Shown here one piece after another: positions 33,917-41,796 of a DNA stretch of 64,000 nucleotides. Location: assembly GCF_014596465.1 (NCBI RefSeq), contig NZ_MECK01000556.1:57420-121419 (forward strand), given 5' to 3'. Positions within the stretch are counted from its first letter, which is position 1. Each line of letters opens with the position of its first letter. This stretch comes from Streptomyces sp. CBMA123. GTDB taxonomy: Bacteria; Actinomycetota; Actinomycetes; Streptomycetales; Streptomycetaceae. The notes under the pieces are model-generated. The model was not told the DNA's origin, did not search any database, and saw only the letters and a program-made list of their open reading frames with translations. The position numbers were made by a program, and so were the translations under genes.

Positions 33917-35023
33917 TCAGTGGGCGATGATCTGCAGGTTGGCGTTCCGTCCGACGGTGCCGCCCACGTAGAAGGTGTGGCCGTCGGGGCCCAGGGCCAG
34001 GCCGGTGAGGCTGTCCTCGTCGAGGTCGCCGGCGCTCTCGGCGGGGACGGGGGCGCCGGTGGCGGTGTCGAGGGCGAGCACCGAGGCGGTGCTCGTGCCG
34101 TAGTTGCTGTCGGTGAGGTAGAGCCGGGTGCCGTCCGCGCTGACCTGCGGGTTCTCCAGTGCGTCGCCGCTGCCGGCGGGGTGGAAGGTGGTGGTCACGG
34201 CGTCGGTGGCCGGGTCGATGAGGGTGCTCGCGCCGGTGCCGAGTTCGGCGAGGCCGAACAGGCGCTTGCCGTCGGGGGTGAACGCCAGGTCGTAGTCCAG
34301 GTTGGTGGCGGTGCCCTGGACGGTGGCGGCCACGGTGGGCGTGGTGGCGGCCGCGCTCACGTGCACCACGCCCTGGCTGGTGCCGACGTAGACGTCGCCG
34401 GTGCCCGGGCGGGCCGCGGGGGCGCCGACGTAGGGGGCGGGGATCTGGACCGTGGTGGTGAACGCCTGCTGTGCGGTGGCGAAGGCCAGGATCCGGCTCT
34501 GGCCGTTCTGCCGGTAGGCGGTGGGCCCGCTCTGGGAGACGTAGAGGGTGGATCCGTCGGGGCTGAAGGCCAGTCCGGAGGTCGAGCCCGCGGCCCAGCC
34601 GGCCGGGCGGGGCTGGTCGGGCAGGGTGACGGTGGCGAGCAGGGTCAGCGTGGCGGTGTCCACCACGCTGAGGCGCTGGCCGTCGAGCACGTACAGGCGG
34701 GAGCCGTCCGCGCTGAGCGCCGGGTGGGCGCTCCACTGGAGGGTGCCGAGGGCCAGCCGTGCGGTGACGGCGCCGGACTGGGTGTCGACCGCCTTCACCG
34801 TGGAGGTGTTGTCGGCCTCGGTCACCGCGACGTAGGCCTTGGCACCGTCGGGGCTGACCACGGGCGCGGCGTTGCGGGCGCCGACCGTGACGGTCGCCTC
34901 GTTGCCGGACAGCGGGGTGTCGGCCGCGGCGGCGGTGCCGGTCAGGGCGAGCAGGGCCGCCGCGGCGGCGGTGAGCATCGCGGCGGTGCGGCCGGTGGTG
35001 GTGCGGGTGGTGGTGCGGGTCAT
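33917..35023 (-). CDS. Secreted YVTN/YncE-like beta-propeller
   Basis: 368 aa. ATG at 35023 after GAGGGGGAAACCG. Signal peptide to about residue 34 (LLALTGTAAAAD). The remainder is built from repeats with phrases such as VVSPDGAKAYVAVTEADN, ALSADGSRLYVLDGQRLSV, LAFSPDGSTLYVSQSG and LALGPDGHTFYVGG, about seven blades. It is an extracellular propeller, probably for binding; no catalytic motif is seen. A 42-codon frame with a strong ribosome binding site precedes it by 56 nt and may be cotranscribed. Confidence 0.82.
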   Translation of the reverse strand: MTRTTTRTTTGRTAAMLTAAAAALLALTGTAAAADTPLSGNEATVTVGARNAAPVVSPDGAKAYVAVTEADNTSTVKAVDTQSGAVTARLALGTLQWSAHPALSADGSRLYVLDGQRLSVVDTATLTLLATVTLPDQPRPAGWAAGSTSGLAFSPDGSTLYVSQSGPTAYRQNGQSRILAFATAQQAFTTTVQIPAPYVGAPAARPGTGDVYVGTSQGVVHVSAAATTPTVAATVQGTATNLDYDLAFTPDGKRLFGLAELGTGASTLIDPATDAVTTTFHPAGSGDALENPQVSADGTRLYLTDSNYGTSTASVLALDTATGAPVPAESAGDLDEDSLTGLALGPDGHTFYVGGTVGRNANLQIIAH

Positions 35024-35079
35024 CGGTTTCCCCCTCGTGGAGCGCGTGAATGTGGTGGCGCGGCGCGGGCCGGGCGCCG

Positions 35080-35208
35080 TCAGTGCCGGATGGTCTGCGG
35101 GCTGGTGGCGGCCCCGTCCGCCGGCGCCGGCAGCAGCGCCGACGGGAGCACGGCGACCGCGGGTGCGGCGGCGGAACGACGCGTCGCCCCCGAACGAATA
35201 CCGGACAT
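35080..35208 (-). CDS. Possible 42-aa small peptide gene
   Basis: ATG at 35208 is preceded by GAGGGGGAG at good spacing, better than many neighbours. The peptide has a basic start (MSGIRSGATRRSAAAP), a short hydrophobic stretch (AVAVLPSALLPAPA) and a polar tail (DGAATSPQTIRH). It could be a small exported peptide or a leader frame of the propeller gene 56 nt downstream. No homologue is recognised. Confidence 0.5.
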   Translation of the reverse strand: MSGIRSGATRRSAAAPAVAVLPSALLPAPADGAATSPQTIRH

Positions 35209-35466
35209 CAACTCCCCCTCCCCCACCGCGCCTCGCGGTGCCGGGGGGCAGGCTAGCCGATACGTCTGAAGATCCGACCGGCGTCCGGGCAGCCGTCCGG
35301 TGACCACCGGGCGCTACGTACGGTGACGATCCGCCCGCACCCTTCTCCGGAGGGTTCAGGGCGTCAGCGGCCCGACGGGTGGCGGGGGTTCAGCGGTGGG
35401 CGGGGCTGGGCGTGCGACAGCCCGTCGCCGTGGGGACGGGACGGGCTGCCGGGGTGGGGCCGTGGG

Positions 35467-35880
35467 TCAGTGCACGGTCACGGTGAAGACGGGCGACGCG
35501 GCGCCGCCGCCGATGATGCGCAGTTCGTTGAGGCCCTTGATCCCGAGCTTGACGCCGAGGGAGTAGGAGCCGGTGCGGGTGGTGTGCACGGAGGCGGGCA
35601 GGGTGACCCACGTGCCGTGCTGCTTCTGCTGGAGGGTCACCGTGGTGCCGGCGGTGAGACCGGTGGTGGTGCCGGTGACGCGGAACAGCTGCCAGGCCGG
35701 GACGGAGGTGGCCGAGGGCTTGGCGGCGATGGAGGCGGCGGTGGTGGTGGCGGCGGCCACCGGGGCGGCGGCCGGGGTGGCGGGGGCGGCGGCCATGGCG
35801 GTGCCGGCCGTTCCGATGAGCAGCGCGCTGAGGGTGGCGACGGCGGCCAGGCGCAGGGAGTTCCGCTTGGAGACGATCAC
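35467..35880 (-). CDS. Small secreted protein with beta-sandwich-like domain
   Basis: 137 aa. GTG at 35880 (read MIVSKRNSLRL) with AGGGG about 8 nt upstream. Signal peptide to about residue 31 (GTAGTAMAAA), then an Ala/Pro/Thr linker and a domain of roughly 75 residues (WQLFRVTGTTTGLTAGTTVTLQQKQHGTW ... broken here for length) of Ig-like or cell-wall-binding appearance. No enzymatic motif. Probably a wall-associated or structural secreted protein. It precedes, in the same direction as, the propeller unit. Confidence 0.7.
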   Translation of the reverse strand: MIVSKRNSLRLAAVATLSALLIGTAGTAMAAAPATPAAAPVAAATTTAASIAAKPSATSVPAWQLFRVTGTTTGLTAGTTVTLQQKQHGTWVTLPASVHTTRTGSYSLGVKLGIKGLNELRIIGGGAASPVFTVTVH

Positions 35881-36078
35881 GGGTGCACCCCTTTCAGGGG
35901 GGAGGTGGTCGTTTCGCCCGTTGGCACGGTCGGTGCGGTTCGGGTGCTGTCTTTCATGAGGACGATTCACCCGGCGGCACCGGTTGTGTGCGGAACGTCA
36001 CTGTCCTGTAACAGTCGCGCGGCTCGCGGGAGTTCGGGTGTCCGGGCCCGGCCGGCGGGGCGGCGGCGCGGCGGCGGG

Positions 36079-37170
36079 TCAGAGGAGGACGAGGAGCTTG
36101 GTGCCCGGGACGAGCTTGCGGTTGACGGAGGTGGACTGGACGAAGACGGTGTAAGAGGGGTTCTCTCCGGGCTTGACGGCGGCCTCGGCGGCGGGCAGGC
36201 CGAGGAGGCGGCGGGCGGCGGGGCCGGAGAAGACGCGGCCGGTCATCCGGCCGGTGGCCGGGTCCTTCTCGGCGACGGCGAGTTGCTTGTTGCCCTGGAT
36301 CTTCTCGCGCTTGGAGAGCTCGTAGAAGGCGCAGCCGGTCTTGTAGGGGTGGCCGGCGCTGGTGACGAAGTCGCGGATGGGGCTCTGCTCGTCGACCGGG
36401 ATCAGGATGTACTTGCCGGCGTCCAGGGCGTCGAGCTCGGCCTTGACGTCGGCGGTGTTGAGGTCCTGGCCCATGGCGAAGAGGTTCTTGGTGCCGCGTA
36501 CGCCGTGTTCGCGTCCGCGCAGGAAGCTGGTGGCGGCGGACTTGACGGTGCCGATGGCCTCCTCGACGCCCTGGCTGGAGTCGGCGTCCCAGATCGCGAT
36601 GTTGCCGGCCGGGAAGCCGTACTCCTGGGCGGTGCGCTTGGCCAGGGAGTTGGGGACCAGGATCGCCGAGGTCCAGTGGTCGGGGAGGTTGTCCATGGCG
36701 CCCTGGATGCGCTCGATCCAGGTGCGCAGGACGGTGGTGCCCTTTCCGGCGCCCATGCGGGTGTGCATCTGGCCGCTCTGGGAGCAGCCGGAGGCGTTCT
36801 CCTCGCCGTCGGTGACGACGACCTGGAGGAAGGAGTGCTCGCCGTAGCCCTCCCAGATGTTCTTGAGATCGTCGAGGGACTTCACGCCGGCCTCGATCAG
36901 GGCGGTGGCGCCGTTGTCGACCTGGTAGAGGCCGCGCAGGGAGGGCAGGTGCTTGACGTCCATGTCCCAGACCAGGTTCTGCACCTCGTGGTCGAAGGCG
37001 TAGAGGCTGATGCGGGTCTCGTGGCCGAGGCGGTCGGATTCCTCCTGCAGGCCCTTGACGAATTCGTCGACGACGCGGATGAGTTGGGTCTGGTGCTGGC
37101 GCATCGAGCCGGACTTGTCGACCACGAGAGAGACGTGGTTGACCTTGTGCTTGATCCTGTTCGTGGACAT
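36079..37170 (-). CDS. von Willebrand factor A (VWA) domain protein
   Basis: 363 aa, ATG at 37170 after AAAGGGGAGAG. The MIDAS metal site DKSGS is at residues 18-22, with later Thr/Asp positions in NGATALIEAG and VVTDGEENASG. The VWA fold spans about 12-200. The C-terminal 150 residues (LFAMGQDLNTADVKAEL, ILIPVDEQSPIRDFVTSAG, GNKQLAVAEKD) form a second uncharacterised part with a beta-rich end. No signal peptide, so cytoplasmic metal-dependent binding. It lies at the left edge of the candidate biosynthetic region; membership is uncertain. Its promoter region contains a 9-bp inverted repeat CCACGCTGC...GCAGCGTGG (37207-37262). Confidence 0.82.
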   Translation of the reverse strand: MSTNRIKHKVNHVSLVVDKSGSMRQHQTQLIRVVDEFVKGLQEESDRLGHETRISLYAFDHEVQNLVWDMDVKHLPSLRGLYQVDNGATALIEAGVKSLDDLKNIWEGYGEHSFLQVVVTDGEENASGCSQSGQMHTRMGAGKGTTVLRTWIERIQGAMDNLPDHWTSAILVPNSLAKRTAQEYGFPAGNIAIWDADSSQGVEEAIGTVKSAATSFLRGREHGVRGTKNLFAMGQDLNTADVKAELDALDAGKYILIPVDEQSPIRDFVTSAGHPYKTGCAFYELSKREKIQGNKQLAVAEKDPATGRMTGRVFSGPAARRLLGLPAAEAAVKPGENPSYTVFVQSTSVNRKLVPGTKLLVLL

Positions 37171-37389
37171 GGCTCTCCCCTTTATCCGGCGTCTTTTCGC
37201 GGTGGTTCCACGCTGCTTTCGCGGTGTATTCCGCGGGGCCTTTCGGCGTTCCCTGCAGCGTGGTTTCCACTCTAGGGGCGGGCACTGACAATCCGTCGGG
37301 GCCGATGCCGCGCACCGGCGGCGCGCACGGCACCGCCCCCGCCCGGGGGCCGGCGGGGGCGGTGTCGCGGGGGTGGGTCAGGAGGCGGG

Positions 37390-37827
37390 TCAGGAGGCCG
37401 CGGGGGCGCTCTGGGCGATGAGTTCGTCGATCTTGGCGCGGCGGGTGAGGTTGCCGTTGACGCTCCAGTTGCCCTCGGGGATCTCGTGGACGATCACCCA
37501 GACCGTGGACTCGGCCTCGGTGGCCGGGGTGGCCGTCGACTGGATGAGGCGGGTGAGTTCGACGGAGAGCTGCTCGGTGCGCTCGGGGGTCAGGAAGTCC
37601 TCCAGGGCGGTGACCTTGACGATGAAGCCCGGGGCGGTCGCGGCGGCGCCGGTGGCCGAGGTCTTCTCGGGCGCCTCGTGGACGTAGACCCAGGTGGCGG
37701 AGCGGAAGAAGTCCGTCAGCGGCAGTTCCATCCACTGGAGCACCGTGTCGGCGACCTGCTGCTGGAGGCCTTCCAGGCGGTCCGGGGCGATGGAGCCGGC
37801 GGGGGCGGTGATGTCGACCAGGGGCAC
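37390..37827 (-). CDS. Tautomerase-superfamily protein (double-domain)
   Basis: 145 aa. The GTG start gives MPLVDITAPAGSI, so removal of Met exposes Pro1, the catalytic base of 4-oxalocrotonate tautomerases. The sequence shows two beta-alpha-beta halves (VADTVLQWMELPLTDFFRS with WVYVHEAPE; ERTEQLSVELTRLIQ with VWVIVHEIPEGNWSVNG), as expected of a fused pair of small tautomerase units. It could isomerise an enol/keto acid intermediate. It is the last gene of a set with the Fe/2OG-type oxygenase and the CoA-transferase. The Shine-Dalgarno is weak. Confidence 0.7.
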   Translation of the reverse strand: MPLVDITAPAGSIAPDRLEGLQQQVADTVLQWMELPLTDFFRSATWVYVHEAPEKTSATGAAATAPGFIVKVTALEDFLTPERTEQLSVELTRLIQSTATPATEAESTVWVIVHEIPEGNWSVNGNLTRRAKIDELIAQSAPAAS

Positions 37828-37874
37828 GGGGGTTCTCGATTCTTCTGCGGGGTGGAGGGGGCGGGAGGGGAGGG

Positions 37875-38501
37875 TCACTCGGCGCGGCGGGGGCGCACCC
37901 GCCAGAACTCCAGGACGGCCGCCCGCAGCGTGCGCGGGGCGGTGACGGTGGAGGTGGCGTGCCACACCGAGGAGTCGAAGGCGATCAGGGAGCCGGCCGT
38001 GGGCGGCAGCGAGCGCACCGGCGGGCGGCCGCCGTGGTGGGAGGCGCGGACCTCGAAGTGGCCGCCGCCGTCGGCGGGCCAGTCCTCGTTGAAGTAGAGC
38101 ACCACGGTGAGGGCCTTCTCCGGCTCGTCGTGGTGCGGGGAGATGAACTCGCCCTCGGCGTGGGTGAACAGGCCGATGTCGCGCGGCAGGGCGGCGAGGT
38201 CCATGTCGACCTCGGTGCTCAGCCGGGCCAGGAACGCCGGGCCGGCGAGCTGGTCGAGCAGGCGGGTCCAGGCCGGGTCCAGTTCCTTGAGGGCGGGCAG
38301 GTGGGCGCCGTCGCGGTGCAGCCAGAGCGAGCCGAGCTGGAAGCGCTTGACCTCGGTGGCGACGACGACCTTCTGGAACCGGTCGTCGGCGGGGAAGGTG
38401 TCGTTGAGCTCGCGGACGGACTGCGCGGTGAGCAGCTGCTCGGTGAGGTGGGCCCCGATCGCGGGGTCGGGGCGGTGGAAGGCGGGGGCGGTGTTCAGCA
38501 T
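37875..38501 (-). CDS. Fe(II)/2-oxoglutarate-type oxygenase
   Basis: 208 aa, ATG at 38501 after GGAGGACCCC. The facial triad is readable: HHDEP gives His-x-Asp, and the distal His is in SSVWHATSTV, followed by RTLRAAVLEFW with the Arg that would hold the co-substrate. NEDWPADGGGHFEVR is the usual middle strand pair of prolyl-4-hydroxylase-like oxygenases. It would hydroxylate or oxidise a small molecule or a residue in the cytoplasm. It is located between the tautomerase and CoA-transferase genes (gaps 47 and 65 nt), so it is probably in one operon with them. Confidence 0.82.
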   Translation of the reverse strand: MLNTAPAFHRPDPAIGAHLTEQLLTAQSVRELNDTFPADDRFQKVVVATEVKRFQLGSLWLHRDGAHLPALKELDPAWTRLLDQLAGPAFLARLSTEVDMDLAALPRDIGLFTHAEGEFISPHHDEPEKALTVVLYFNEDWPADGGGHFEVRASHHGGRPPVRSLPPTAGSLIAFDSSVWHATSTVTAPRTLRAAVLEFWRVRPRRAE

Positions 38502-38566
38502 GGGGTCCTCCGTGGGGGCCGCGGGCGGCGAGGTCAGGGGGGTGCGGGCGTCAGGGGGTGCGGGCG

Positions 38567-39643
38567 TCAGGCGCTCGGGGTGGGGGCCCAGTCGCGCAGG
38601 ACGGCGGCGGTGTGCTCGCCGGGCTGCGGCGCCGGCCGGGGGGCGGGGGCGGGGGTGCGGCTGAACCGCGGTGCGGGGGCGGGCTGGTGGCCCGTGCCGA
38701 CGGACGCGTAGGTGCCGCGCTCGCGCAGGGCCGGCTGTTCGGCGGCCTCCTGGGGGGTGAGCACGGGCACCACGCAGGCCTCGTGCTCCTCGAAGACCTT
38801 GGTCCACCAGTGGCGCGGGCGGGTGGCGAAGCGCTCGCCGATGCGCTCGCGCAGGGCCGGCCAGTTGGCCTGGTCCTGGCGGTCCAGGGTGTCCTCCAGG
38901 CCGAGCTGCTCCAGCAGGACGGCGTAGTAGCGGTCCTCGATGGCGCCGACCGCCAGGTACTGGCCGTCCTGGCAGCGGTAGGTGGTGTAGTGCGGGGCGT
39001 CGGTGACGGTCACGTGGCCGGGCACCTGGCGCCACTGGCGGATCATCACGTCCAGCACGGCGGCACCGTCCAGCATGGCCGCGTCGACGACCTGGCCGCG
39101 CCCGGAACCGGCCCGCTCGTGCAGCGCCGCCAGCACGCCCAGGGCCTGGAGCATGCCCCCGCCGGCGAAGCTGGACAGGTAGGTGGACGGCGGGGCGGGC
39201 GCCGCCCCCTCGGCGCGGTCGGCGTCCAGGGCGCCGGAGGCGGCCAGCAGCGCGATGTCGTGGGCGGGGCGCTGCGCCCAGGGGCCGATCTGCCCCCAGC
39301 CGGAGATCCGGCCGATGACCAGGCGGGGGTTGTCGGCGAGCAGGCCCTGCGGGTCCAGGCCCAGGCGTTCGCAGACGCCGGGGCGGAAGCCCTCCAGCAG
39401 GACGTCGGCGCCGGCGGCCAGGGCGCGCACGGTGGCGAGGTCGGCCGGGTCCTTGAGGTCGGCGGTCAGGGAGCGGCGGCTGCGGCCCAGCGGGTCGCTG
39501 TCGGGCGCGGGTGCGGCGCCGGGGCGGGCCGGGCGCTCGATGCGCACGACGTCCGCGCCCAGGTCGGCGAGCAGGGTGGCGGCGAAGGCGCACGGGGCGG
39601 TGCTGGCGAGTTCGATGACGCGGATTCCGGCCAAGGGTCCCAC
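38567..39643 (-). CDS. Class III CoA-transferase / alpha-methylacyl-CoA racemase family
   Basis: 358 aa. GTG at 39643 is 9 nt from AAGGAG. CaiB/BaiF family features: GPLAGIRVIELASTAPCAF at the N-terminus, LLADLGADVVRIERP, the SLTADLKDP strand, and the AHDIALLAASG segment (His128/Asp129) near the active-site position. It is somewhat shorter than typical transferases (about 400 aa), close to racemases (about 360). It would move CoA between acids or epimerise an acyl-CoA. Together with the ADP-forming acyl-CoA synthetase it implies CoA-thioester intermediates in this cluster. Confidence 0.88.
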   Translation of the reverse strand: MGPLAGIRVIELASTAPCAFAATLLADLGADVVRIERPARPGAAPAPDSDPLGRSRRSLTADLKDPADLATVRALAAGADVLLEGFRPGVCERLGLDPQGLLADNPRLVIGRISGWGQIGPWAQRPAHDIALLAASGALDADRAEGAAPAPPSTYLSSFAGGGMLQALGVLAALHERAGSGRGQVVDAAMLDGAAVLDVMIRQWRQVPGHVTVTDAPHYTTYRCQDGQYLAVGAIEDRYYAVLLEQLGLEDTLDRQDQANWPALRERIGERFATRPRHWWTKVFEEHEACVVPVLTPQEAAEQPALRERGTYASVGTGHQPAPAPRFSRTPAPAPRPAPQPGEHTAAVLRDWAPTPSA

Positions 39644-39844
39644 GGTGGTTTTCTCCTTCTGGTACGGCTGCGGGCGGTCGTCACGGACCTTGGTATGTCG
39701 GCGCCCCACTTCGAGGCCCCTGTCCGGCGCCGGTATTTCGGCGCCCGTATTCGGGTTTCCGTATTCCTGGTGCTTTTCCGGCGGGCCTATGGTCATCGAG
39801 GCTTTCCGCCGGAGATTTACGCCGATTTGAAAGGGAGTTGGGTG

Positions 39845-40267
39845 ATGGCTGTCATTTACACCGCCGAGGTGACGTCGTCCGGAGACGGTCGCAACGGCAC
39901 CGTCCGCTCGTCGGACGGGATCGTGGACCTCGCGCTCGCCGCGCCGAAGGAGGTCGGCGGTCCGGGGACCGCCACCAACCCGGAGCAGCTGTTCGCGGCC
40001 GGCTACTCGGCGTGCTTCCACAGCGCCATGCGGATGGCCGCGCGCGAGGCCCGGGTGCGGCTGGACGGTGACACGGTGACCGCCCTGGTGGACCTGGAGC
40101 GGGACGAGTCGGGGTACCGGATCGGCGTCCAGCTGCGGGTGGCGCTGCCCGGCGTGGAGCCGGACGCCGCCCGGCGGTTGCTGGACCAGGCCCACGCCCG
40201 GTGCCCGTACTCGCGGGCGATCAGCGGGAACGTGCGGGTGGAGATCGCCCTGGCCCCCGGGGCCTGA
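39845..40267 (+). CDS. Ohr/OsmC family organic hydroperoxide reductase
   Basis: 140 aa, ATG at 39845 after AAAGGGAG. Catalytic cysteines Cys57 (GYSACFHSAM) and Cys120 (HARCPYSRAI) are at Ohr spacing. TATNPEQLFAAGYSACF is the Ohr signature, which favours Ohr over OsmC. It reduces organic hydroperoxides with lipoylated or low-molecular-weight thiols. It is the only + strand gene among the minus-strand cluster genes, and no OhrR-type MarR gene is next to it. It may protect against oxidised pathway intermediates, or be unrelated to the cluster. Confidence 0.9.
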   Translation: MAVIYTAEVTSSGDGRNGTVRSSDGIVDLALAAPKEVGGPGTATNPEQLFAAGYSACFHSAMRMAAREARVRLDGDTVTALVDLERDESGYRIGVQLRVALPGVEPDAARRLLDQAHARCPYSRAISGNVRVEIALAPGA

Positions 40268-40272
40268 GGCGC

Positions 40273-40304
40273 GCCGGGCGGGAGTCCGAGGACCCTCGCC
40301 CGGC
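40273..40304. terminator. Hairpin between ohr and hemL
   Basis: GCCGGGCG (40273-40280) pairs with CGCCCGGC (40297-40304), with an inner GTCC/GGAC pair. It separates convergent stops at 40267 and 40377. Confidence 0.6.
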
Positions 40305-40376
40305 CGCCGGCCCGGCCTGCGCCGGCTCAGTCGGCGAAGGCCCGGGCGGCGGCTCAGGCGAACCTCAGGCCGTGGC

Positions 40377-41705
40377 TCAGGCCGTGGCGGCCGCCGCGGC
40401 CCGGGCCGCGTAGGGCAGCGCCTCGACCACCCGCTCGATCGCCCGGTCGTCGTGCGAGGCGGAGACGAACCAGGCCTCGAACGGCGACGGCGGCAGGTAG
40501 ACGCCCCGGCGCAGCATCTCGTGGAAGAAGGCCCGGTAGCGGTACGCCTGGCTGGCCTTGACCTGGTCGTAGTCGGTGACCGGCTGGTCGGCGAAGAAGA
40601 CCGAGAACATGGTGCCGGAGTACTGGAGCCGGTGGGCCACGCCCTCGGTGTCCAGGGCGGCGGAGACCGCGGCGCCGATGGTCTCGGAGACGTGGTTCAG
40701 CCGGGCGTAGACCTCGTCGGTGCAGTTGCGCAGGGTCGCCAGGCCCGCGGCGGTGGCGACCGGGTTCCCGGCCAGCGTGCCGGCCTGGTAGACCGGGCCC
40801 TGGGGGGCGAGTTGGGCCATCACGTCGGCGCGGCCGCCGAAGGCCGCGGCCGGGAAGCCGCCGCCCATGACCTTGCCGAAGGTCAGCAGGTCCGGGGCGA
40901 CGTTGTCGCGGCCGTACCAGCCGGCCCGGCTGGCGCGGAAGCCGGTCATCACCTCGTCGGAGATGTAGAGGGCGCCGTGGCGGTGGCACAGGTCCTTCAG
41001 GCCGGCGTTGAAGCCGGGCAGCGGCGGCACGGCGCCCATGTTGCCGGGGGCTGCCTCGGTGATGACGCAGGCGATCTCCTGGCCCCGCTCGGCGAAGAGC
41101 TTCTCGACGGCGGCCAGGTCGTTGTAGGGCAGGACGATGGTGTCGCCGGCCTGGGCGCCGGTGACGCCGGGGGTGTCGGGCAGGCCGAGGGTGGCCAGGC
41201 CGGAGCCGGCGGCCACCAGCAGGGCGTCGACGTGGCCGTGGTAGCAGCCGGCGAACTTGACGATCTTGGAGCGGCCGGTGAAGCCGCGGGCCAGCCGGAT
41301 GGCGGACATGGTCGCCTCGGTGCCGGAGGTGACCAGGCGCACGCTCTGGACCGGCGCGACCCGGCGGGTGATCTCCTCGGCGAGGGCGATCTCGCCCTCG
41401 GTGGCGGTGCCGAAGGAGGTGCCGTGGGCCAGGGCCTCCTGGACGGCCTCCAGGACGGCGGGGTGGCGGTGGCCCAGGATCATCGGGCCCCAGGAGCAGA
41501 TCAGGTCGACGTACTCGTTGCCGTCGACGTCGGTGAGGTAGGGGCCGTCGGCGGAGGCCATGAACACCGGGTTGCCGCCCACCGATCCGAAGGCCCGCAC
41601 CGGGGAGTTGACGCCGCCGGGGGTCACCGTGTTGGCACGGTCGAACAGGGTCTGGGAGTGCTGGGTGGCGCCGGCCGGGCCGATGGTCCGGGACGTCGTG
41701 GTCAT
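40377..41705 (-). CDS. hemL: Glutamate-1-semialdehyde 2,1-aminomutase
   Basis: 442 aa, ATG at 41705. PLP enzyme of the C5 pathway converting glutamate-1-semialdehyde to 5-aminolevulinate. Visible: [19 protein letters not shown] (substrate gate), [47 protein letters not shown], and Lys278 in [13 protein letters not shown] for the Schiff base. It looks fully functional. It is the last gene of the long minus-strand operon with hemB, hemA and an acyl-CoA synthetase, away from the usual heme genes hemC/hemD, which points to a pathway-dedicated copy. Confidence 0.95.
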   Translation of the reverse strand: MTTTSRTIGPAGATQHSQTLFDRANTVTPGGVNSPVRAFGSVGGNPVFMASADGPYLTDVDGNEYVDLICSWGPMILGHRHPAVLEAVQEALAHGTSFGTATEGEIALAEEITRRVAPVQSVRLVTSGTEATMSAIRLARGFTGRSKIVKFAGCYHGHVDALLVAAGSGLATLGLPDTPGVTGAQAGDTIVLPYNDLAAVEKLFAERGQEIACVITEAAPGNMGAVPPLPGFNAGLKDLCHRHGALYISDEVMTGFRASRAGWYGRDNVAPDLLTFGKVMGGGFPAAAFGGRADVMAQLAPQGPVYQAGTLAGNPVATAAGLATLRNCTDEVYARLNHVSETIGAAVSAALDTEGVAHRLQYSGTMFSVFFADQPVTDYDQVKASQAYRYRAFFHEMLRRGVYLPPSPFEAWFVSASHDDRAIERVVEALPYAARAAAAATA

Positions 41706-41796
41706 CGTGGTGCCTTTCGGAAGGGGTGATGGGTGGGTCGGGAAGGGGGGCGCGGTGGGGCCTGGGGGCGGCGGCCCCACCGCGCCGGGGAGGGGG

